A stretch of DNA of 51,961 nucleotides, from assembly GCA_002254745.1 (NCBI GenBank), contig NJED01000013.1:1-51961 (forward strand), read 5' to 3'. This document shows positions 15,598 to 23,872 of the stretch, piece after piece; the stretch's first letter is position 1; each line of letters opens with the position of its first letter. The translations under genes and the position numbers were made by a program. The notes below the pieces were generated by a model. It made no database searches. It worked only from the letters and a program-made list of their open reading frames with translations, and was not told the origin of the DNA. Origin of the DNA: Desulfurococcales archaeon ex4484_217_1. GTDB taxonomy: Archaea > Thermoproteota > Thermoprotei_A > EX4484-217-1.

Positions 15598-16353
15598 CTA
15601 CGTTATTAAGTAATTTATTTTATTTATCTTAGAAACTACACTTTCAATACTTAACCTTACTCTTCCTACTCCATGTTTGTAAACGAAATACGGCCGTAAA
15701 ACATTGGGAACGAGTCTCTCATATAACTTCTTCTCGAAAAGCCCATCGTACACTATTTTTCCAGCAAATTTCATGCTTAATGTATTACCTAGAGTATATA
15801 GAGTGAGGTTTGTTATGGGATAGCGTAAGACTTTCGGACCTTTTTCACAATACCCTAACTTACAAATGGTAAAATGCGGAATTCCCGTTTTTAGCAATAA
15901 ATTAACTATAATTTCGAGAGATTTGAGTTCGCTTTGTCTCCCAATAATAAATGCCATGAGCGGTTTCTCTTTAACAAGAATGTTAAACGACGTACGTATG
16001 TTTTTAACATAGTCATCCCTTACAGCATATGGTACTATGTAACCTTCTTTTATTGCAGCTAAGTTCATATATTTCATTATAGTTATTATATGCCTTAATG
16101 TTTTAGGCGTCGAAATGATTGCTGTTTTTAAATTCAGTATTCTAAACACTAAGGTTAGAACAGCACTTCCTAAGATACCATCAATTTCAGGTATTTCCTT
16201 GCCATATGGGTATGTTACCATTAACAATTTTCCCTTGGATGCGTTCAAATACTTTACAATATCGTGGAAAGCGTGCTCTAGCCTATAGTTGAAACTTTCA
16301 GGTTCATAGCCGAAATCCGTGTACAGTTCTTTTTCAATGTTTTCCCAGTTCAT
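15598..16353 (-). CDS. Unknown protein, possibly D-glutamate cyclase-like (DUF4392)
   Basis: A 251-residue soluble protein that I do not recognise with certainty. The segment VTYPYGKEIPEIDGILGSAV, followed by a hydrophobic helix and LKTAIIST, resembles the ETDGPLGA strand-turn-helix of DUF4392/D-glutamate cyclase proteins, where an Asp-Gly-x-x-Gly turn follows a beta strand. The rest (IRTSFNILVKEKPLMAFIIG and so on) is compatible with an alpha/beta fold. Its ATG overlaps the stop of the upstream DUF354-like gene in an ATGA arrangement (16350-16353), so the two are translationally coupled and probably work together. Confidence 0.6.
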   Translation of the reverse strand: MNWENIEKELYTDFGYEPESFNYRLEHAFHDIVKYLNASKGKLLMVTYPYGKEIPEIDGILGSAVLTLVFRILNLKTAIISTPKTLRHIITIMKYMNLAAIKEGYIVPYAVRDDYVKNIRTSFNILVKEKPLMAFIIGRQSELKSLEIIVNLLLKTGIPHFTICKLGYCEKGPKVLRYPITNLTLYTLGNTLSMKFAGKIVYDGLFEKKLYERLVPNVLRPYFVYKHGVGRVRLSIESVVSKINKINYLIT

Positions 16354-17534
16354 ACAGTATCTATCTCTTCAAGTATTTTCATAACTATTGTGCTTGGTCT
16401 TTCTAGTTGAGAATACATTTTCCTTAACATATTTTTACTTAGTCTTGGAACCTTACCAAGTAGTATTTTATCAATTTTCTTCTTCAAAGCTTCCCATTTG
16501 TGAACATTATATAGGGGGAACCCCCATGAACTAACACATTCATTAATAGGGGTTTTTACAGGGAAATAGCTTATGGATGGAACGCCAGCTAAGGCTGCTT
16601 CTCTAGCTATAGTAGCGCCTCCTGTAATTACCATACTGGCTTTTGGATATAGTACTCTTAAGTCTAATGGGTCTTTAGGTATAATCACGTTCTCTTTAAA
16701 GTATTTCAAAACATATTCCTTCTGATGCGCGTACCTAGGTAGGAAAACTATTTTCCCTTCAAATTTTGATTTCAGATATTCTAGTACTTTATGGAAAATA
16801 GGTTTGTACTTGTAATAAGCTGCTTCTGTTTCTTCAGGTCTAAATATTATGAAAGGTTCTTCTACATTAACTATCGCTAATGTTCTTTCTCTAAACTTTT
16901 TAGGAGATCTATAGTTTATAATCCATTCTAACTCTTCAACACCATTGTACTGTACAATTTTTGTTCTAGGTGTAATGTAGGGTTTAAACATTTTTCGTGA
17001 AATACACTTAGAAAACACTACGTATTTCGCTAAAGGTAATGTTAACTTATTAACGGCTATTGCATGAGGCGTTAATAAGACTATTGGTGTTTTTAATCCG
17101 AAAGCAACTCTGCAACCACTAGGGCTAGGGTATGAAATTAGGGCTGAAGGCCTTATTTCACTTATTATTTTTGCTAGTTTAAGTGTTCTATCAGCGGATG
17201 CTAGGAGCTTTCCTATTAATGCTCCTCCTCCATGTTCTCCTACGCTAATATAGTTTTCCCCATAACTTTTAAGAAGAGACTCGGTGTAGTCGTACTTCCT
17301 ACATGTAATAAATGTTTCATAGCCTTTTCTCCTAATTCTCAAAGCTAAGTAGTGCATTAAAAGTGCCTGTTTGGGTGTTAAAACATCAAGCCATACGGTT
17401 TTACCTGTCATAGTTATGTATGCAATTATTCTAGTTATTTTCAAGAACTTCTTATTTAAAATCGAGGCTATGATTAGAAAGGTGAGACCTAGAAATTCTA
17501 CCATCAATACGTTTTCTAAAACGTAAAGCATCAA
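16350..17534 (-). CDS. DUF354-family glycosyltransferase-like protein
   Basis: The family is related to GT-B enzymes and UDP-GlcNAc 2-epimerases. The conserved opening KTVWLDVLTPKQALLMHYLA starts about residue 43. Later elements are ITCRKYDYTESLL, VGEHGGGALIGKLLASADRT, NGVEELEWI, a second Rossmann lobe (FIIFRPEETEAAYYK, GKIVFLPRYAHQ), the nucleotide-sugar segment MVITGGATIAREAALAGVPSISYFP and NECVSSWGFPLY. The residues before 42 are hydrophobic and not family-typical, so the true start may be ATG 17411. The 3' end is coupled (ATGA) to the unknown gene downstream. A role in surface glycan or lipid-linked sugar synthesis is inference. Confidence 0.85.
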   Translation of the reverse strand: MMLYVLENVLMVEFLGLTFLIIASILNKKFLKITRIIAYITMTGKTVWLDVLTPKQALLMHYLALRIRRKGYETFITCRKYDYTESLLKSYGENYISVGEHGGGALIGKLLASADRTLKLAKIISEIRPSALISYPSPSGCRVAFGLKTPIVLLTPHAIAVNKLTLPLAKYVVFSKCISRKMFKPYITPRTKIVQYNGVEELEWIINYRSPKKFRERTLAIVNVEEPFIIFRPEETEAAYYKYKPIFHKVLEYLKSKFEGKIVFLPRYAHQKEYVLKYFKENVIIPKDPLDLRVLYPKASMVITGGATIAREAALAGVPSISYFPVKTPINECVSSWGFPLYNVHKWEALKKKIDKILLGKVPRLSKNMLRKMYSQLERPSTIVMKILEEIDTV

Positions 17535-17621
17535 CCTCGAAATACCTCGGTGAAATCTTATATGTTTAGGTACGAAATTACTTTATTAAACGGTGTTTCA
17601 TAATTATTTCGGGGCTTGCTT

Positions 17622-18989
17622 ATGGGCAAGCTATTTGGAACAGATGGTGTTAGGGGAATAGTGAATGTCGACTTAACGCCGGAATTAGCTATGAAAATAG
17701 GCTTAGCTGCTGGCACCTTCTTTGGCGAAGGTACGAGAATTCTTATCGGCAGAGATGTTAGAAGAGGAGGTGAGATGCTTCAAAAAGCTGTTATAGGGGG
17801 TTTGTTAAGTGCTGGAGTAAAAGTTTACGATGCTGGTCTTCTTCCTACACCTACGCTTCAATGGGCGATAAAGCATTTCAAGTTCGATGGAGGTATAATG
17901 ATAACTGCAAGCCATAATCCCCCTAAATACAACGGTATAAAGGTTATCGCATCAGATGGTGTTGAAATAAGTAGAGAAGATGAAGTAAAAATTGAGGAAA
18001 TAATTTTTGAGGAAAAATGGTTTAGAGCTTCACGGTTTGGCTTAGCCGAAGAAGTACCTAAATTCTACGGAATAATAGATGCTTACGTTAACTCCATAGT
18101 AAGCCATGTAGATGTTGAGAAAATTAGAAGTAAAAACTTCAGAGTTTTAATAGACCCAGCAAACAGTGTGGGAGCGCTTACAAGCCCGCTCGTAGCTAAG
18201 AAGCTTGGATGCAAAGTATACACGTTAAACGGTAATCTTGACGGAGACTTTCCAGGAAGAGAACCTGAACCAACAACTGAGACTCTTAAAGAAACAGCTG
18301 ATGTAGCTAGAGCATTACATGTCGACTTAGCTGTTGGACATGACGGCGATGCGGATAGAGCAATTTTCGTAGACGAGAAAGGTAGAATACATTGGGGAGA
18401 TAGGAGTGCGACAATTCTATGCAAATATTTCGCTGAAAAAGGACATAAAGGTAAAGTAATTACCGCGGTTTCCTCATCAATTATGATAGAGGAAGTATTG
18501 AAACCCTATGGATTAGAAGTTATCTGGATGAAGGTAGGTAGTGTCGATATTTCCAGAAGAATGCTTAGAGAAGAAAATGTTTTATGTGGTTTTGAAGAAA
18601 ATGGAGGTTTCATGTATCCTCCACATATACCTGTAAGAGACGGATCAATGACATTAGCTTTAATGCTACAGGTAATGGCAGATGAAAATAGAAAACTATC
18701 GGAACTTTTCGACCAACTACCGCACTATTATACGTTAAAAACTAAGATACCGATGGCTCGTACTACAGCTCTTAAAGTTGTTAAAGAAGTTGCTGAATAC
18801 TTTAAGAATTATAGGCTAATAACTATTGATGGCGTAAAAGTGTTAATGAAGGATGCATGGGTTTTAGTTAGGCCTTCGGGAACAGAACCTATACTTAGAA
18901 TTATGGCTGAAGCAAAAGATGAAAATAAGTTAAAGGAAATAGTTAACACAGTCAAGAATATTGCAGAAGAGGTGCTTAAGTCAAAATGA
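17622..18989 (+). CDS. Phosphoglucosamine/phosphohexose mutase (GlmM/ManB type)
   Basis: An alpha-D-phosphohexomutase that moves phosphate between C6 and C1 of hexoses via a phosphoserine. All four domain signatures are present: KLFGTDGVRGIVN at the start, the phosphoserine loop TASHNPPKYNG (about residue 97), the metal loop GHDGDADRAIF, the sugar loop FEENGG and the phosphate-binding RPSGTEPILRIMAEA. The length of 455 residues is normal. Substrate preference (GlcN, Glc or Man) cannot be assigned from sequence alone. I start at ATG 17622, with TTG 17616 possible. The end overlaps the next gene by ATGA. Confidence 0.94.
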   Translation: MGKLFGTDGVRGIVNVDLTPELAMKIGLAAGTFFGEGTRILIGRDVRRGGEMLQKAVIGGLLSAGVKVYDAGLLPTPTLQWAIKHFKFDGGIMITASHNPPKYNGIKVIASDGVEISREDEVKIEEIIFEEKWFRASRFGLAEEVPKFYGIIDAYVNSIVSHVDVEKIRSKNFRVLIDPANSVGALTSPLVAKKLGCKVYTLNGNLDGDFPGREPEPTTETLKETADVARALHVDLAVGHDGDADRAIFVDEKGRIHWGDRSATILCKYFAEKGHKGKVITAVSSSIMIEEVLKPYGLEVIWMKVGSVDISRRMLREENVLCGFEENGGFMYPPHIPVRDGSMTLALMLQVMADENRKLSELFDQLPHYYTLKTKIPMARTTALKVVKEVAEYFKNYRLITIDGVKVLMKDAWVLVRPSGTEPILRIMAEAKDENKLKEIVNTVKNIAEEVLKSK

Positions 18990-19375
18990 AGTATAGACTA
19001 CTAGACATACTAGCCTGCCCAATATGCAAACATTTCCCCCTAAAACATTACATTATCGAAGAGAACATATATGAAGACAGAGTTTTAGAAGAAGAGAAAC
19101 CTTTATGCGAACTATATTGCGGTTATCTAGGGAAAAAAGTTAAGGAGATTAAAGAATTCCCCTGCGAAGAATGTTTTAAAAAGGAAGTTAAAACAGGGGC
19201 TCTATACTGCTCAAACTGCGGTAGATGGTACCCAATAATCGATGAAATACCTCAAATGCTACCTGATGAGTTAAGAGACAAGAAATCAGATCTAGAGTTT
19301 CTGAAAAAGTACAAGGAAAAGTTACCTGAGAAAATAGTCTTACTCGGCAAACCTTATAACTTGAAGGTTTCATGA
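18986..19375 (+). CDS. Trm112-like zinc protein
   Basis: Small zinc-binding activator of methyltransferases. The N-terminus LLDILACPICKHFPLKHY is the Trm112/UPF0434 signature, and residues 70-95 hold ALYCSNCGRWYPIIDEIPQMLP, the second half of the zinc module. Between the two is an insert of about 45 residues with three more Cys (CELYCGY, CEECF) that could bind a second metal. In archaea Trm112 partners class I methyltransferases acting on tRNA, rRNA or release factor. No obvious partner adjoins; the gene is coupled by ATGA to the phosphohexomutase. Confidence 0.85.
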   Translation: MKYRLLDILACPICKHFPLKHYIIEENIYEDRVLEEEKPLCELYCGYLGKKVKEIKEFPCEECFKKEVKTGALYCSNCGRWYPIIDEIPQMLPDELRDKKSDLEFLKKYKEKLPEKIVLLGKPYNLKVS

Positions 19376-19426
19376 TAAATTTTAAACTATCTCTGCAATA
19401 GCTTAGAGTAAGGTGGTAGGTTTCAC

Positions 19427-19843
19427 ATGTTTAGAAGACCGGAAGAATCATTTGCATCACATCTGACAGAATGGATTAAACTACAGAAAACACTGCTTGA
19501 AACTGTGAAAAAACTAAATGACAGTATAAAGAAGGGAGATAGGTTAACACTAATAATAGCTACTAGAACGGTATTCCAACATATAATGAGAACAATTAAG
19601 GCTTTTGACCAATGGCTTCAAGATCCATTCATATTAGAACACATGCCTAGGGAAATGCTTGAAGAAGTTTGGGACAACATTTCCGACATACTGCTTAAAC
19701 TTCTAGAATTAGACATTGAACATACGAGCCAGTTTAGAGACTTAATAATAAAGTTGGCAAAAGAAGATAAGCTAAACCCACTAGTATGGCCTAAGAAAAG
19801 GAAAGGTCTAGAGAAAAAACCTACACTACATACTACGATGTAG
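19427..19843 (+). CDS. Conserved crenarchaeal helical protein (DUF2153-like)
   Basis: A 138-residue, all-helical, soluble protein beginning FRRPEESFASHLTEWIKLQKTL, with later helices RTVFQHIMRTIKAFDQWLQDP and EMLEEVWDNISDILLKLLELD. It resembles the uncharacterised archaeal DUF2153 family by length and helical pattern; I have not been able to verify that. A GGTGG lies about ten bases before the ATG. It sits between the Trm112-like gene and the PPP phosphatase gene in the same direction, and may belong to one transcription unit with both. Confidence 0.65.
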   Translation: MFRRPEESFASHLTEWIKLQKTLLETVKKLNDSIKKGDRLTLIIATRTVFQHIMRTIKAFDQWLQDPFILEHMPREMLEEVWDNISDILLKLLELDIEHTSQFRDLIIKLAKEDKLNPLVWPKKRKGLEKKPTLHTTM

Positions 19844-19877
19844 TTTAACAATTTAACTTGAAATCCACGGTGTAGTA

Positions 19878-20792
19878 ATGAATTTATTAGCGAAGTTCAG
19901 GGAAAAACTGGATGTTTTAAAAAGAATTTCTCCACAAGATGTCCTCAGTATTCTTGAAGATTTTAAAAACCTCATGCAAGGCGAAACTAAGAAAGAAAAC
20001 TTCGAATACTTTGATAGAATTGAAGGATTAATTAAAGTTAAGAGTACACATTTAGCTGTTATAGGAGATATTCATGGAGACCTCGCAAGTCTAAGAGCAA
20101 TTATGGGTAACATAAATAAACATTTGCCAGACGAAGATAGTGTTCTCGTGTTTTTGGGAGACTATGTAGATAGAGGAGTAGAGTCTTTCGAAACTATAAT
20201 GTCCATTATTATGTTGAAACTTGAAAACCCAGAAAAAATCATCATGCTTAGAGGAAATCATGAACCACCACCTAACCTTATACCATACCCTCACGACTTC
20301 CCATTATTTCTTAAAATGAAATTTAAAAAATCATGGAAAGAAGTATATGATGTATTCTTTGATATTTTCCAGCTACTACCACATGCAGCATACGTTGAAT
20401 CAAAAATTTTCCTTGTTCACGGAGGCGTGCCAGTGAAAACTAGTAGTCTTGAAAAAATCGCTTTTGCTCATGAGGAGAAAGAGATTTTAGAAGAGCTTCT
20501 ATGGAACGATCCAAGTGATTTTATTGAAGAATGGACTTACTCGCCTAGAGGGGCGGGTAAGCTTTTCGGAATTAAGATTACCAGGGAATTTCTTAGGCAA
20601 AATAATTTTATAGGAATCATAAGAAGCCATGAACCATGTAATGGTTTTAAAATAAACCATAATGGCTTGGTCCTAACCATATTTTCGAGGAAAGGCTACC
20701 CCTATTTTAACAAATACGCTTCAATAATAATTTTAAATGTAAAGGAACTTAAAAGCAAAGAAGACTTATTAAAACATGTATTAACATTTTGA
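19878..20792 (+). CDS. PPP-family serine/threonine protein phosphatase
   Basis: A metal-dependent phosphoprotein phosphatase of the PP1/PP2A superfamily, known in crenarchaea as PP1-arch. After a helical N-terminal extension of about 55 residues, the metal and catalytic motifs occur in order: GDIHGD, GDYVDRG, RGNHEP, then the two metal-ligand His segments VHGGVP and IRSHEPCNGF. The length of 304 residues is normal. It would reverse Ser/Thr phosphorylation in the cytoplasm. A GGTG lies just before the ATG. It converges on the next gene with a 3-bp gap. Confidence 0.92.
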   Translation: MNLLAKFREKLDVLKRISPQDVLSILEDFKNLMQGETKKENFEYFDRIEGLIKVKSTHLAVIGDIHGDLASLRAIMGNINKHLPDEDSVLVFLGDYVDRGVESFETIMSIIMLKLENPEKIIMLRGNHEPPPNLIPYPHDFPLFLKMKFKKSWKEVYDVFFDIFQLLPHAAYVESKIFLVHGGVPVKTSSLEKIAFAHEEKEILEELLWNDPSDFIEEWTYSPRGAGKLFGIKITREFLRQNNFIGIIRSHEPCNGFKINHNGLVLTIFSRKGYPYFNKYASIIILNVKELKSKEDLLKHVLTF

Positions 20793-20795
20793 ATA

Positions 20796-21269
20796 TTATC
20801 TTCTACGTCTCCTTCTAGAGATCTTTAGTAATTTAAAGCTTAGTTCCTGCTCTGCATCTATTGGAATTATTTTTGATCTAAGCTCTTCCACTAGTTGAGG
20901 AATTTTTTCAGCATTTTCACCTAGCCTACTAACGTGGTTTTCTAAGAACTCTAAACCCTCCGATGTTACTCTTAATTTTTTATTTCTAGGATTAGTTTCT
21001 AGAAGACCTAGGTAAAGCAGCGCTATGATGTCCTCTTTAAGCTCTTTAGATGAAAGTGAACCCGCAATTTCGAAGAATCTATACCCTAAATTAACATTCT
21101 TATCTTGAATGTTCTTAACTAAATATATTAGCGCTTTCTCGGTTATTTCGCCGAAAGACTTTATGGTTTGTAGTAGTGCTATTTTTCTTACATCATTTAC
21201 TATATCCGCTATTGTTATTGCAGGTCTAGTAATTATTTTTAATTCTTTAGACCTGCCTGGAGCTGCCAT
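20796..21269 (-). CDS. Unknown winged-helix-like protein
   Basis: A 157-residue basic protein. Residues 27-115 look like a winged-helix region (EKALIYLVKN, KELKEDIIALLYLGLLETNP, KLRVTSEGLEFLENHVSRLG) with a TSEGLEFL segment typical of archaeal HTH wings. The C-terminus ends in six Arg residues, as in DNA- or RNA-binding tails. GGAGAAGGGT precedes the ATG. It follows the membrane protein gene 21272-22300 by 2 bp, so the two form an operon. Function unknown. Confidence 0.6.
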   Translation of the reverse strand: MAAPGRSKELKIITRPAITIADIVNDVRKIALLQTIKSFGEITEKALIYLVKNIQDKNVNLGYRFFEIAGSLSSKELKEDIIALLYLGLLETNPRNKKLRVTSEGLEFLENHVSRLGENAEKIPQLVEELRSKIIPIDAEQELSFKLLKISRRRRRR

Positions 21270-21271
21270 CT

Positions 21272-22300
21272 TTAACCCTTCTCCATATTCTTCTTTTCTT
21301 CAGATTTAAGTTTAGTAGGCTTAATAGATAATCTTTCGGCTACTTTTCTAACAGCTTTCTCAAAAGTTAGTCCGCTAAACATGTAATGGTCTATTTCATA
21401 TTTTAGTATTTCTTCACCAAGGTCTCCGAAAACATCTTTAAACATCTTAATTAAGGCTTCATATAGGCTTTTAATTTCTACAGATACTTCTTTTGGTAGG
21501 GTTTTTACGGGTTTCATTACCCTACCTATTTTAACTTTTATTCTGGCTTTAGGTAGTGTTGCTAAGGCACTATAGCCGAAAGTCATTAACATGAAGAATG
21601 AGGAAAGACCTAATACTAATAGTGAAGTTATTTTTAGTAAATATGCACTAGAGGGGTTTAGAAGAAGTACTGTTGTTAATGTTAGGTAGGCAATGTAGGA
21701 GCACATTATTGTTAAAGCTAGGGATGGAAAAACCACGTATTTTATACGTTTAACTATAAGATAAGCTTCTAAAAGAACTAAAAATAGTGCAGCAAGAGAC
21801 AATAGGGGGATAGCGTTATCAACGATAAACAGCATCTTACTTACATCTAGGCCTGCAATTAGCAAATAGAATAGGTGATAATTTACGGTAAATGTTAAAG
21901 CTATAAATGCTAAAAGAGACAGGAGTATTCTACGCCTTTTTATGATGACTATTTTCTGTTTTACTATGGTTTCTTTGAATTCGTTCACAATATTCCTAAA
22001 AGACTCTACGACTTCTCCGAATTCTTTGGCTGTGGATTCTTCATTTAACATACCTAGTTTGTCATGAACTTCCAGCATTTTGCTGAATAGTTTTTCAAGA
22101 GATTCATTTATCATAGGGCCTCCGATGTATGTTATTTCATTTAGGCTTTTCTTAACATCATTTAGGATGGTGTTTAAGGTTTCGATAATGCTCGTATTGA
22201 AGCTTTTCCTTTCTAAGGAACCTAGTTCGTACTCAAAATATCTGATTAAACTTACTAACGCTTCTTTCATATCGTTAGCTTCAATAGTGTGTGTTGACAT
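21272..22300 (-). CDS. Membrane protein with coiled-coil head and cytoplasmic tail, unknown
   Basis: The first 115 residues are helical and charged (coiled-coil-like: EALVSLIRYFEYELGSLERK, EFGEVVESFRNIVNEFKE). A basic KRRR junction leads into four to five membrane segments between about residues 124 and 250. The last 90 residues are cytoplasmic and charged, with SVEIKSLYEALIKMFKDVFG and LTFEKAVRKVAERLSI. I do not recognise the family. It overlaps nothing but is transcribed with the winged-helix-like gene downstream. It has an unusually long GC-rich structured leader (22315-22404), which makes post-transcriptional regulation worth considering. Confidence 0.65.
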   Translation of the reverse strand: MSTHTIEANDMKEALVSLIRYFEYELGSLERKSFNTSIIETLNTILNDVKKSLNEITYIGGPMINESLEKLFSKMLEVHDKLGMLNEESTAKEFGEVVESFRNIVNEFKETIVKQKIVIIKRRRILLSLLAFIALTFTVNYHLFYLLIAGLDVSKMLFIVDNAIPLLSLAALFLVLLEAYLIVKRIKYVVFPSLALTIMCSYIAYLTLTTVLLLNPSSAYLLKITSLLVLGLSSFFMLMTFGYSALATLPKARIKVKIGRVMKPVKTLPKEVSVEIKSLYEALIKMFKDVFGDLGEEILKYEIDHYMFSGLTFEKAVRKVAERLSIKPTKLKSEEKKNMEKG

Positions 22301-22314
22301 TACCTAAGCACCGT

Positions 22315-22404
22315 TGATGTGAGAGGTCAGATCCGCTGAAGGTTCATCAAAACCCCCAACCCCTAAGGGCATCAGGGTTTAGGGGGTACATCATCCCCTA
22401 CTCT
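22315..22404 (-). ncRNA. Structured GC-rich RNA or leader, class unresolved
   Basis: On the minus strand, a TTTAAA box (22423-22428) would start transcription near 22403. The RNA then has TGATGT (22388-22393), a strong hairpin with arms ACCCCCTAAACCCT and AGGGGTTGGGGGT (22352-22387), a TTGATGA box, a 13-base segment, CTGA, and finally ACATCA (22315-22320), which is a perfect partner for the initial TGATGT. These parts form a closed multi-branch structure ending about 15 bases before the membrane-protein ATG. It could be a riboswitch-like leader, or an sRNA with C'/D-type boxes (TTGATGA and CTGA). Confidence 0.55.
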
Positions 22405-22526
22405 TAGCTCCCAATATAGAACTTTAAACTTTTCCCATTACCTACTTGGGGTTATTTAAGTAAGTTTTAAGATTTCAAACCAATATTATAAGACTATACT
22501 GGAGAACTATTTCAGGGGGGTGTTTA

Positions 22527-23862
22527 ATGCCTACAATTGTTGAGACGGGTGGTAGAAGATTTGAAAGAATAGGAGCCCATAGCCATATTAAAGGCTTAGG
22601 GTTAACTCCTGAAGGAAAAGCTTTACCTTCAGCTGATGGCATGGTTGGGCAAATAGAAGCCAGAGAAGCCGCTGGTCTTGTTGTGGAGATGATCAAGGAG
22701 GGAAGGATGGCTGGTAGAGGCATCCTACTGGTTGGCCCACCAGGTACAGGGAAAACAGCTATAGCAATAGCGATAGCTAAGGAGCTTGGGGAAGATACTC
22801 CTTTTGTAAGCTTATCTGCATCGGAAGTTTACTCTGCTGAAATGAAGAAAACCGAAGTCCTAATGCAGGCTATGAGGAAAGCTATCGGTGTTAGAATTAG
22901 AGAGATAAGGAAAGTCTATGAGGGAGTAGTTAAGAACATGAAAGTAGCTTTCAAAAGACACCCCTATAATCCATACTACAAAATTCCGAGCAGTGCTAAA
23001 ATAACATTAGCTACAAGGGATGAAGAAAAAACATTCAGCGTTGATAGAGACATAACATTAGAACTTCTAAATAAAGGAGTAAGCATAGGAGACGTAATAT
23101 GGATTGATAGTGGAACAGGCAGGGTAACCAAGATAGGTAAAGTAAGAGGGTTTGAAAAAGCTAAGTATTACGATCTTGAAACAGAAGTTTACGTTGAAAT
23201 GCCTAAAGGACCTATATTGAAAGAAAAAGAGTTCGTACACACAGTAACACTTCACGACTTAGATGTGGGCATGGCTAGTAGGAGAGGGATAATTTCAATA
23301 TTTTTCGGAACACCTACTGAAAGAGAAATCTCACCAGAAGTAAGGAGAGAAGTGAGAAGTGGATGAGGAGGTTAAAAAGCTTGTTGATGAGGGAAGAGCC
23401 GAAATAATTCCTGGAGTGCTTTTCATAGATGACGCTCACATGTTAGATATAGAATGCTTTGCATTCCTTGGGAGAGCCATGGAAAGCGAATTAGCTCCTA
23501 TAATAATTCTAGCTACAGATGTGGAATCACCCCATGGAATGCCCTTAGATCTTCTCGATAGACTCCTAATAATCCGTACAAAACAGTATACCAGAGATGA
23601 AATAAGAGAAATATTGAAGATAAGAAGTAAGGCAACCAAAATAAAGCTCACAAAGGAAGCGTTAGAGAAATTAACTGAAATCGGTGTAGAAACCTCGCTA
23701 AGATATGCTGTACAACTAATGGAACCTGCATGGGAAAGAGCTAGAGTGTTGAAGAGAGACTATGTGGATGTTGAAGACATAGAATACGTTAGGAAACTTT
23801 TCGTTGATGTGAAAGAGTCATCAAAATATGCAAGAGATTTCGAAAAACAGTTCCTAAGATAA
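22527..23862 (+). pseudogene. TIP49/RuvB-like AAA+ ATPase, frameshifted and with a small deletion
   Basis: TIP49 (RuvBL-type) proteins are hexameric AAA+ helicase-like ATPases. The first frame (22527-23366) has AHSHIKGLGL, Walker A GPPGTGKT, and the insertion domain. It ends EVRREVRSG because the 7-bp unit AGAAGTG is tandemly duplicated at 23348-23361. Removing one copy restores EVRREVDEEVKKLVDEGRAE and joins the second frame, which holds Walker B FIDDAHMLDIE. Downstream, LATDVESPHGMPLDLLDR lacks about ten residues of the usual LATN-RG...RGTD loop, including the sensor-1 Asn. GGGGGGTG precedes ATG 22527. If the sequence is correct the gene is inactive. Confidence 0.9.
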
Positions 23863-23872
23863 TTTTTCCATT

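Noticed and set aside
22318..22404. Fluoride riboswitch.
   Set aside because: The GATG...CCCC...AAAC...CTGATG order is suggestive, but the middle stem is absent, I see no pairing that would make the aptamer pseudoknot, and the downstream gene is not a fluoride exporter of the CrcB or EriC type.
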